Source: Ruminococcus sp.
Lineage (GTDB): Bacteria; Bacillota; Clostridia; Oscillospirales; Ruminococcaceae
NCBI GenBank assembly: GCA_014799675.1
Contig: JAAVHM010000054.1
Span: 2,074 to 16,270 of the forward strand
DNA length: 14,197 nt
Reading direction: 5' to 3'
Shown here: one piece after another, positions 6,135 to 12,870 of the stretch
How the letters are laid out: every line of letters starts with the position of its first letter
Numbering within the stretch: position 1 is the stretch's first letter
Notes under the pieces: model-generated
What the model was told of the DNA's origin: nothing
The model's database searches: none
What the model saw: the letters and a program-made list of their open reading frames with translations, nothing else
Position numbers and translations under genes: made by a program

Positions 6135-9100
6135 ATGATAAACAATTCTTCAAAAAGATCCACGCTGATGAAACGGCTTATCATACCGATGATAGCCGCG
6201 TCTATTGTCCAATCCCTGCTTTTTTACTGCATACTTTCCTTTTCGGGGGCTATAAACCGTCTGGACAGAAGCGGTGAAAACCTGCTTAAAGAAAGCAACT
6301 CAAAGCGGGCGGTTTATCTTGAAACAGAGATGCTCAGCAAGTGGAACAATTTAACAAATATTACAAGGGCTGCGGAAACAGCCTGCAAAAAAATAACCGC
6401 TGAAAACGGAATTACAGCGGAGGAACTTCTCGAAAGCAAGGCGCTTCGCACAAGGTTTCTGGAGGAAATTTCCGACGAAATGCTCAGTACCATGCGTATC
6501 AATTCGGTAAACGGCGTTTTTGCGGTGCTTGCCAATAACGGCAGCGTCCCCGACAGGAACGTATACGAATTTTACGACGGCATTTATTTTAACGACGGGG
6601 ACACACGCAACAATCCATTGGATTATTCGGACGTTATTTTTGCCCGCGGTCCCGAATCTATTGCCGAACGCTATTCTTTGATGTTTGACATAATGTGGCA
6701 TGAAAATTTTGAAAATATTGACAGCGGCGCGGACATGGAATTTTTCTTCGACCCTGTTGAAGCGGCGTACAGTTACCCTGAAACAGCGGGAAAAGACCTT
6801 GGAGTGTGGAATTCTCTTTTTTATCATTACCCTAATATTGAATACGGTCAGGAAAATATTGTTACATACTCCGAGCCTATCATAGTTGACGGCGTGGTGC
6901 TTGGTTCTGCGGGTGTTGCGCTTAGTATGGAACACATTGCCGACCTTATTTCTCCCGGCAGAAGCATGGGCAGCAGCGGCGGATTTTACTTTTTTGCGGA
7001 GGAAAATATTCCCAATGGAAACCGCCTTGAAATAAACTGTGTTTCGGGAGTTGACGGCATTATATCGGACTATGACGAGGACACATTTTATGTAAACGAT
7101 ACAGGCAAAAACGATATGTATAGTATACGTGACGAGAAGATAAACGGCTCACAGGTCTGCTGTGCCTTTGACCGCCTTAATTTGTACAGCGAAAATTCTC
7201 CGTACAACAGGGGAAGCTTTGTGGTGGGCGTGGCTATGGGCGAAAACGACCTGTACAGGAATTCCCGTGAAATGCGTAAAAACCTCCTAACGGCGTTTTT
7301 CATTTCCGTTGTTTTATGCTCCGCGGCCATGTATTTTACGGCGCGGCTCATTGTCAAGCCCATAAAAAGGCTTGCAAAAAATGTAAAAAAAGCTGCGGAC
7401 GGCTCTGCAATTGATATCGTTGACACGGGTATCACCGAGATACACGACCTTTCCGTTACCCTTAACGACCTCAACAGCAGGAACGCCGAGTACCATGCCG
7501 AGCTTATTGCGGAGCGTGAAAGATACCTTATAGCTTTAAGCAGCACGAACGACCATATTATCGAATACGACTGCGCGGACGATGTTTTTTTCATTCATTA
7601 TTTTATCAGCTCGGAGAACGGCGGTTCTGTAGATTTCAAGCGGTTTGAGAATTTCCGTCAGCTTATCGAGGACGGCAAAATATGCCCCGAGGACGGCGTG
7701 TCTGCAATTCTTAAGTTTATCTCCACGGACGCCGCAGAAAACGGCATGGACATAAAGGTATTTTCAAGCGGCGGGGATAAAATTCTCTGGTTCTTTGCAA
7801 AGGGAAAGGCGATATACAGCGGCGAAAAGCTTACAAAGATAATTGCAAGCACAAAGGACGTTACCGAGGAAAAGGAGCGCGAACAGCAAAGCCTTGAAAA
7901 GAAGCGCAGGAACAGTGTTACAGGCTTTTACAACAATGAATACGGTAATATTCTCGTAGCGCGGTTTATGGTGGAAATGCGGAAAAAGACCAGCATTTCC
8001 GCAACAATTGCTATCGTCCAGTTCCGTGAGTTTTTGAGCAAATACGGCACGGCGTTCTGCGACGCTATACTTGAAGAAGCGGCTGTGGTGATAAAAAAGC
8101 TTATACCAGAGGATTACATTATTTTCCACGGTCAGAAAACAGGGCTTGTGCTTCTTACGCCCTTGGAAAGCCGTGAGGAAGCAAGAGAGCTTTTCAGAAA
8201 AATAATTGACGGTATTGAGAATATTTACGGCGGAGGCGTTGGAGACGAGGTCGGAATACAGCTCAACTGCGTGATAGGAGCCTGCTTCTGCGAGGACGGG
8301 AACGGTATGTCCCTTTTAAGGCGGCGGCTTATGATCGCTTCCGCGGCTTCGTTTAAGTTCAGAGAGGAATTTAACGGTATCGTCTTTGAGGACGAGGTAT
8401 CAGACCGCGGGGACTTTATTCGGGAATTTGATTCCGCAGGGCACGAAAACTATATTGATATGCAGTCGGGGTCTGCCTTTGAGAATTCAAATATTGTTGC
8501 ATTTGCATTTAATATCTTTGAAAAGACAAGCGATTTCAACGCCGCGTTATACGCGTTTATGAGCAGAACAGGAAGAGAGCTTGACCTTGAAAGAATTCTT
8601 ATTTTTGAGATGAACTCCGACCAGTGTTCCATGAAGATAATCCACCAGTGGAATTCCCCCGATATGGCTCCCATAGAGGTCAGAACCTACAAAGTGGAGA
8701 GGGGAGAGTTTGAACGCTATATTGATAACCTGAGAAGCAGCGGCTGCGTCCCCGCGGATAAGGCTGTGTTTGACAAGGACGCTCGTCCCGACAGCGGCAG
8801 AATGACGGGAAACGGCGCGGCGATAGCTGTCCCCATGTTCGACAACGACATCATTGTCGGCTTTATGGCTTACGAGCTTAGCGCGGAGACTGCGGAGGAA
8901 ACCATTACCGACTGTTTGAAAGAGCTTACCACCATTGTTTCGGCATATTTTTCCAAATCGGGAGCAGTCCGCGAAAGCCGCGCAAAGAGCGAGTTCCTTT
9001 CCAAAATGTCCCATGAGATAAGGACGCCCATGAACGCCATAATCGGCATGACGGACATTGCTCTTTCCACCGAGGAGGGTACTCCCGCTATCAATAATTA

Positions 9101-10100
9101 TCTGGAAAAGATAGACAGTTCTTCCCATTATCTGCTTTCTCTTATCAACGATATTCTGGATATGTCCAGAATCGAAAACGGCAAAATGACCACCGAGGAA
9201 ACTTACATCAACCTTGAAAAGCTTATTACGCAAATATACGATATGATGCGTATACAGACCGACAGCAAGGGCATCTGGCTGAAGCTTGACAAGAATATCA
9301 GACACCCTCACCTGCTGGGCGACCCGCTTAAGCTCAATCAGATACTTGTGAACCTGCTTGGCAACGCTGTTAAATTCACCGCAAGGGGCGGAGTAACGCT
9401 TTCCGTCAAGGAAATGCTTATCGAGAACGACGGCATGGTAAATATGTTCTTCTCGGTAAAGGATACGGGCATAGGCATAAGCGAGGAAAATCAGGATAAA
9501 ATTTTCAACAGCTTTGAACAGGCGGACGAAAAAACCATGCGTAAATACGGCGGCACGGGACTTGGTCTTGCCATAAGCCGAAGCCTTGTGGGACTGCTTG
9601 GCGGACGGCTTGAAGTAACCAGTATTCTAGGCAAAGGCTCGGAGTTTTATTTCACCCTGCCCATGAAAATTACCGAACCAATACCCGAGGACGAGAGCGC
9701 CGCGGCGAATGAAATTGATTTTTCCGCAAAAACTATACTTGTCGTTGAGGACGACGACCTGAACCGCGAGATAGCCTGCACGTTCCTTGAAGACAGGGGC
9801 ATAAAGACCGAGACCGCCGCAAACGGACAAATTGCCGCGGAAATGTTTGAAAGCTCCGAGGCGGGACATTACGACGCTATTTTAATGGATATCAGAATGC
9901 CCGTTATGGACGGTCTTGAAGCCACCACAAAGATACGAGCCATGGACAAAGCGGACGCTTCCACTGTGCCAATTATTGCTATGAGTGCGAACGCCTTTGA
10001 CGAGGACGTAAAAATGTCCATGGAATGCGGCATGAACAGCCACCTCACCAAGCCTATAGACATTAAAAAGGTGGTCGAAACATTAAGGAAATTCTGGTGA
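6135..10100 (+). CDS. Hybrid sensor histidine kinase with extracytoplasmic sensor, PAS, degenerate GGDEF, GAF and receiver domains
   Basis: 1321 aa. Order: TM1 (about 14-37), large extracytoplasmic sensor (38-382, Cache-like layout), TM2 (383-407), HAMP (about 404-456), PAS-like domain (about 465-580, ending TKDVTEEKE), a GGDEF-like domain (about 591-745), GAF (about 780-940), HisKA with SHEIRTP (H960), HATPase with N-box LNQILVNLLGNAVKFT (1067-1082), G1 DTGIG (1110-1114), GGTGLGLAIS (1139-1148), and receiver (1200-1321) with E1205/D1206 acidic pocket, phospho-acceptor D1252 and K1306. The kinase and receiver look intact. The GGDEF-like part begins with SVTGFYNN in place of D-LTG-x-x-N-R, and its signature loop reads HGQKTG at 665-670 instead of GGDEF, so diguanylate cyclase activity is very unlikely. 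GGAG lies 10 bases before the ATG. The gene overlaps the downstream transporter start, so the two are probably co-translated. Confidence 0.93.
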   Translation: MINNSSKRSTLMKRLIIPMIAASIVQSLLFYCILSFSGAINRLDRSGENLLKESNSKRAVYLETEMLSKWNNLTNITRAAETACKKITAENGITAEELLESKALRTRFLEEISDEMLSTMRINSVNGVFAVLANNGSVPDRNVYEFYDGIYFNDGDTRNNPLDYSDVIFARGPESIAERYSLMFDIMWHENFENIDSGADMEFFFDPVEAAYSYPETAGKDLGVWNSLFYHYPNIEYGQENIVTYSEPIIVDGVVLGSAGVALSMEHIADLISPGRSMGSSGGFYFFAEENIPNGNRLEINCVSGVDGIISDYDEDTFYVNDTGKNDMYSIRDEKINGSQVCCAFDRLNLYSENSPYNRGSFVVGVAMGENDLYRNSREMRKNLLTAFFISVVLCSAAMYFTARLIVKPIKRLAKNVKKAADGSAIDIVDTGITEIHDLSVTLNDLNSRNAEYHAELIAERERYLIALSSTNDHIIEYDCADDVFFIHYFISSENGGSVDFKRFENFRQLIEDGKICPEDGVSAILKFISTDAAENGMDIKVFSSGGDKILWFFAKGKAIYSGEKLTKIIASTKDVTEEKEREQQSLEKKRRNSVTGFYNNEYGNILVARFMVEMRKKTSISATIAIVQFREFLSKYGTAFCDAILEEAAVVIKKLIPEDYIIFHGQKTGLVLLTPLESREEARELFRKIIDGIENIYGGGVGDEVGIQLNCVIGACFCEDGNGMSLLRRRLMIASAASFKFREEFNGIVFEDEVSDRGDFIREFDSAGHENYIDMQSGSAFENSNIVAFAFNIFEKTSDFNAALYAFMSRTGRELDLERILIFEMNSDQCSMKIIHQWNSPDMAPIEVRTYKVERGEFERYIDNLRSSGCVPADKAVFDKDARPDSGRMTGNGAAIAVPMFDNDIIVGFMAYELSAETAEETITDCLKELTTIVSAYFSKSGAVRESRAKSEFLSKMSHEIRTPMNAIIGMTDIALSTEEGTPAINNYLEKIDSSSHYLLSLINDILDMSRIENGKMTTEETYINLEKLITQIYDMMRIQTDSKGIWLKLDKNIRHPHLLGDPLKLNQILVNLLGNAVKFTARGGVTLSVKEMLIENDGMVNMFFSVKDTGIGISEENQDKIFNSFEQADEKTMRKYGGTGLGLAISRSLVGLLGGRLEVTSILGKGSEFYFTLPMKITEPIPEDESAAANEIDFSAKTILVVEDDDLNREIACTFLEDRGIKTETAANGQIAAEMFESSEAGHYDAILMDIRMPVMDGLEATTKIRAMDKADASTVPIIAMSANAFDEDVKMSMECGMNSHLTKPIDIKKVVETLRKFW

Positions 10101-10975
10101 TTTTATTGATAAAAAACCGAAAAAGCATTGCTATCCTGCTTATGCTTCTGTCGGCGGCGTGCTTTACGGGAATGAACTCCTGCGTAAGGCTCAGCGGAGA
10201 CTTGCCCTCGGTGCAGAAAAGCTTTTTCCGCAACTTTATGGCGGCAATTTTCGCCGCGGTAATGCTTGGGAGAATGATAGCAAAGGAAAAAACTCCCATA
10301 AAAATACAAAAGGGCTGCGGCATTGCAATGCTGCTTCGTGCGGTGTTCGGAACGGTTGGCGTCCTGTGCAACTTCTATGCCGTCGATAAGCTCGACCTTG
10401 CGGACGCTTCCATGCTCAACAAGCTTTCGCCGTTTTTTGCGGTGGTTTTTTCCGCCTTTATTTTAAAGGAAAAAACTTCCCCCATGCAGGTTGCGGCGGT
10501 AATTACCGCCTTTGCGGGAAGTCTTTGCATAATCAGACCAACATTTTCCAACATGGCTCTTGTGCCGTCCCTGATAGGCTTCACGGGAGGAATGGCGGCA
10601 GGGGCGGCGTACACGCTTGTTCGGTACATGAAACAGCGTGGCGAAAACAGCGCGCTGATAGTGTTCTGCTTTTCGGCGTTTTCCTGCCTGTTTACGCTGC
10701 CGTTTATGATAGCGGGATTTGTCCCAATGTCGGCAAAACAGCTTGGCATACTTCTTCTGGCGGGACTTTTCGCGGCGGGAGGACAGTTCGCAATAACGGG
10801 CGCGTACAGCTTTGCCCCCGCGAAAGAGGTCTCGGTTTACGACTATTCGCAGGTAATATTTTCAGCAGTCGCTGGGTATTTTCTTTTCGGACAAGTCCCT
10901 GTCCTGTTAAGCTGGATAGGTTATGGTATAATTATTGCAGTCGCGATATGGACGTTTTTATTAATTAATAATTAA
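10097..10975 (+). CDS. EamA/DMT-family transporter
   Basis: 292 aa with about ten hydrophobic segments arranged as two EamA repeats, the usual size for the drug/metabolite transporter superfamily. The first half includes FTGMNSCVRLSGDLPSVQ (23-40) and NKLSPFFAVVFSAFILKEK (108-126), the latter matching the typical helix that ends in an E-K loop. The second half includes TGGMAAGAAYTLVRYMK. Substrate unknown; relatives export amino acids or metabolites. The start is a GTG at 10097 that overlaps the kinase TGA (GTGA), with AAGGAA (10085-10090) six bases upstream. This suggests translational coupling to the sensor kinase. The final Leu-Ile-Asn-Asn codons and TAA stop are made by the AT-rich repeat at 10957-10981. 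Confidence 0.9.
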   Translation: MILLIKNRKSIAILLMLLSAACFTGMNSCVRLSGDLPSVQKSFFRNFMAAIFAAVMLGRMIAKEKTPIKIQKGCGIAMLLRAVFGTVGVLCNFYAVDKLDLADASMLNKLSPFFAVVFSAFILKEKTSPMQVAAVITAFAGSLCIIRPTFSNMALVPSLIGFTGGMAAGAAYTLVRYMKQRGENSALIVFCFSAFSCLFTLPFMIAGFVPMSAKQLGILLLAGLFAAGGQFAITGAYSFAPAKEVSVYDYSQVIFSAVAGYFLFGQVPVLLSWIGYGIIIAVAIWTFLLINN

Positions 10976-10981
10976 TAATTA
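10957..10981. repeat. AT-rich dispersed repeat, left arm, forming the transporter 3' end
   Basis: The sequence ATTAATTAATAATTAATAAT (from 10958) is the reverse complement in type of the arm at 11041-11060. It encodes the last residues and the stop of the EamA gene. The two arms bracket about 60 bp that hold the terminator hairpin. Confidence 0.7.
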
Positions 10982-11013
10982 GCCGAAAATATCAAAATTT
11001 ACTTGTAAAAATA

Positions 11014-11040
11014 AAGGTGTTTGTCTTTCGCAAACACCTT
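11014..11040. terminator. Bidirectional intrinsic terminator between convergent genes
   Basis: A perfect 10-bp stem, AAGGTGTTTG (11014-11023) with CAAACACCTT (11031-11040), and a 7-base loop. On the minus strand it is followed by TTATTTTTAC, a good U-rich tail for the MshEN-CheX gene. On the plus strand the tail is AAATTATTAATT, weaker. It most likely serves both convergent units. Confidence 0.85.
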
Positions 11041-11060
11041 AAATTATTAATTATTAATTA
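11041..11060. repeat. AT-rich dispersed repeat, right arm
   Basis: AAATTATTAATTATTAATTA, the inverted partner of 10957-10981. It begins directly after the terminator stem and reaches the TAG stop region of the minus-strand MshEN-CheX gene (11062). Confidence 0.7.
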
Positions 11061-11061
11061 T

Positions 11062-11937
11062 CTACATAGATATTATAAAGTCCACCTCGCCGAACGAAAA
11101 CCTTACAGGTATTACGCAAGCGTCGGTCAGGCTCTTTATGTCAAGGCTGTCATAGTAGCTTTGAGGTTCAAGCTTTAGTTCAAGACCGCTGTCGTTGGAA
11201 ACATTTACCGCAAAGAGACCGTTGTTAAGGTTCAGGAACTCGCTTACGCAGGCGTGGGTGTACTCATCATCGTTGGTAAGATTTTCCTTCGCAAACCTTG
11301 AAGCAAACTCTATCATGGTGGGAGCGTCCGCGTCGATAAGGGTAATTGCGCTCAAACCGCCGCTGATACGCTGTTCAATGCATTTCAGAACAGTCCCGTA
11401 TAAAGCGTGAGCGTCCATAGGAGTGAAATCGTCGCCGATAAACCGCACAAGATTTCTGAATAAAAGCGAAACATAGCTTGTCATGTATATCGCGCCGTTT
11501 GAATCAAAGCTGTAAAAATGGTCTACAAGCCTGCGGACGGTGTTATCGTCAACATTTTTAAAATCGTCGTCCTTGATACTGTTTTCACGCTTGTACGAGG
11601 ACAAAGCAAACTCAAACTGCGATGTGGTCATGTAGCCCTTGTCGACCAAGGTCTGACCCAAAAGAAGATGTCCCGAGGGCTGCGCGCTTAGGAGAGAGTC
11701 TACCTGATTTTTGGTAAGAAGTCCCATACCCACCATAACGTCGCCTATACGCATATCGCTGTGCTGCTGCTCATTGTGAGCCTTTTCCACCTGATCGGCG
11801 GTAAGAAGCCCCTCGTTTATAGCAAGTACGCCAAGCTTCATGCGTGTTCTGCTTTGCTGCTGGAGCGCCTCTGCAAGATTCTCGGGAGAAACTAAGTTCT
11901 GATTGAGAAGATAATTTCCGAAAAATTGTGTAAACAT
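11062..11937 (-). CDS. MshEN-like repeat protein fused to a CheX-like chemotaxis phosphatase domain
   Basis: 291 aa, soluble. Residues 5-28, 33-57, 62-86 and 91-115 are four copies of one helical unit, with pattern (x)xGxxLxxxxLxxxxxLxxAxxxQ; examples are FFGNYLLNQNLVSPENLAEA and RIGDVMVGMGLLTKNQVDSL. This matches the MshEN motif known from type II secretion and pilus ATPases, where paired motifs bind cyclic di-GMP. The C-terminal half (about 150-291) resembles CheX/CheC aspartyl-phosphate phosphatases; ACVSEFLNLNNG (229-240) has the E-x-x-N pair (E233, N236) used to attack phospho-CheY. The upstream gene on the same strand is a CheY-like receiver, a fitting substrate. GGAGGG lies 6-7 bases before the ATG. 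The nucleotide-binding and phosphatase roles are inferred from motifs. Confidence 0.8.
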   Translation of the reverse strand: MFTQFFGNYLLNQNLVSPENLAEALQQQSRTRMKLGVLAINEGLLTADQVEKAHNEQQHSDMRIGDVMVGMGLLTKNQVDSLLSAQPSGHLLLGQTLVDKGYMTTSQFEFALSSYKRENSIKDDDFKNVDDNTVRRLVDHFYSFDSNGAIYMTSYVSLLFRNLVRFIGDDFTPMDAHALYGTVLKCIEQRISGGLSAITLIDADAPTMIEFASRFAKENLTNDDEYTHACVSEFLNLNNGLFAVNVSNDSGLELKLEPQSYYDSLDIKSLTDACVIPVRFSFGEVDFIISM

Positions 11938-12000
11938 TTTTTATCCCTCCGGAAACATGATGACAAATTTATAATTATGTATGAATTACAATTGAAAACT

Positions 12001-12085
12001 TACCCGCCCCCTTGGGGGGCTTTGTAAAGTAAAATCACTTATTATTAGATGTGGGGGGAAACCTGCCGCGGGGCGTTCCCAGCAG
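12001..12085 (+). repeat. Composite GC-rich repeat, copy 2, overlapping the CheY-gene 3' end
   Basis: Box A is TACCCGCCCCCTTGGGGGGC (12001-12020) then TTTGTAAA, lacking the central GATA of copy 1. Box B, GATGTGGGGGGAAACC, starts at 12048 and continues into GCGGGGCGTTCCCAGC (12069-12084), which matches the outer GGGAACGCCC part of copy 3. Box B and the outer part lie within the CheY-like gene and supply its last codons and stop in the same frame as copy 1 does for relQ. Confidence 0.75.
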
Positions 12086-12440
12086 CCTTTTTGACTATCC
12101 TTGCGATATCCGCCGTTTCAATGGGCTTTTGGAGAAAATCGTAAGCTCCCGCCACTATAGCGTCCTTAAGATTTTTCTGTGTACCCACCGAGGAAGCCAT
12201 TACCACCCGCGCCCCTCCGTCAAACGCCATTATCTCGGAAAGCGCCTCAACGCCGTCCTTTTCGGGCATGATTATGTCCATAAATACAAGGGTGGGGTTT
12301 TCTGATTTGTATTTATCAACAGCCTGCTGACCGTTTTCCGCTTCAATAACATTGCTCACCCCGAGCATGGCAAGAATATCTCTCATTTTTTTGCGTACAA
12401 AAATAGAATCGTCGCAAACCATAACCTTAAAATTGGTCAT
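12045..12440 (-). CDS. CheY-like single-domain response regulator
   Basis: 131 aa, one receiver domain and no output domain, so it acts by protein contact after phosphorylation. The acidic pair is D10/D11 (VMVCDDS), the phospho-acceptor D55 in LVFMDIIMP, the switch Ser/Thr position is in MASSVG (S83/S84), and the conserved lysine is K105 in FLQKPIE. The start has AAAGGA seven bases before the ATG, and a promoter lies at 12528-12555. The next gene on the strand, 107 bp on, encodes a CheX-like phosphatase, so they probably form a signalling pair. The hybrid kinase at 6135 has its own receiver, so it need not be the partner. The tail GNAPRQVSPHI after about residue 120 comes from a dispersed repeat and is outside the usual fold. 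Confidence 0.92.
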   Translation of the reverse strand: MTNFKVMVCDDSIFVRKKMRDILAMLGVSNVIEAENGQQAVDKYKSENPTLVFMDIIMPEKDGVEALSEIMAFDGGARVVMASSVGTQKNLKDAIVAGAYDFLQKPIETADIARIVKKAAGNAPRQVSPHI

Positions 12441-12527
12441 ATTGTAATCCTTTCATAAGTGCTTACGGACAGAAGTGTGGTTTTCCAAAAAGTTCCTATT
12501 ATTATCTGAACTGCACATCATAATTTA

Positions 12528-12555
12528 ATTATACAACTTTTCAGATTTTTTTCAA
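12528..12555 (-). promoter_or_regulatory. Sigma-A promoter for the CheY-like gene
   Basis: On the minus strand, -35 TTGAAA (12555-12550), a 16-bp spacer, and -10 TATAAT (12533-12528). The transcript start is near 12521, with a leader of about 80 nt to the ATG at 12440. Confidence 0.65.
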
Positions 12556-12604
12556 TATTATTTATCAACATTTTTTCGCCGTATTTTTCAGCAATTTTTA
12601 CAAT

Positions 12605-12693
12605 GGCAGGGAACGCCCTGCAGCGAATGTCTACCCCCACATTTAAATGCAGCGAACTTTTATTATTCCAAGCCCCCTAGCAAGGGGGCGGGT
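12605..12693 (-). repeat. Composite GC-rich repeat, copy 3, free-standing and inverted
   Basis: Read on the plus strand it opens with a hairpin, GCAGGG (12606-12611) with CCCTGC (12616-12621) and loop AACG. Then comes TGTCTACCCCCACATTTAAA, and it ends in AAGCCCCCTAGCAAGGGGGC followed by GGGT (12670-12693). TGCAGCGAA occurs twice, at 12619 and 12648. The reverse complement aligns with copies 1 and 2 over both boxes. This copy lies wholly between genes and defines the element's extent, about 90 bp. Confidence 0.75.
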
Positions 12694-12720
12694 CAAATGC
12701 GGCTATATTTTACCTGTTTA

Positions 12721-12795
12721 TTGATTGAGGCTTTTTAAAGCAGCAGTATGTTTTATCTTATGTTTGGGTAGAACAAGGGTGCAGGCTCGGCTTGC
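12721..12795 (+). repeat. Probable decayed fourth copy of the composite repeat
   Basis: From 12728 the sequence GAGGCTTTTTAAAGCAGCAG, then TTTGGGTAGAACAAGGGTGC (12763-12782) and GGCTCGGC, follows copy 1 in order and spacing (GGCTTGGTAAA, CAGT, TTTGGGGGTAGAACATGG, TGC, GGCTC). The GC-rich stem of box A is gone. With copy 3 it makes an inverted pair just upstream of the promoter at 12806. Confidence 0.45.
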
Positions 12796-12805
12796 AAAAT
12801 TAATG

Positions 12806-12834
12806 TTGCAAATGCGGAAAAACTGTGCTATAAT
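12806..12834 (+). promoter_or_regulatory. Extended -10 promoter for the carboxynorspermidine synthase-like gene
   Basis: -35 TTGCAA (12806-12811), 17-bp spacer, -10 TATAAT (12829-12834) preceded by TGC as an extended -10. The transcript start is near 12841, about 30 nt before the TTG start codon. Confidence 0.75.
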
Positions 12835-12870
12835 AATATCATATATTTTTCCGAAAAGGAGCTGTTTTAA

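Noticed and set aside
8547..9311. 254-codon minus-strand frame inside the sensor kinase gene
   Set aside because: It overlaps the GAF, HisKA and start of HATPase coding sequence entirely, and the kinase motifs are unambiguous. No ribosome binding site or known domain was seen.
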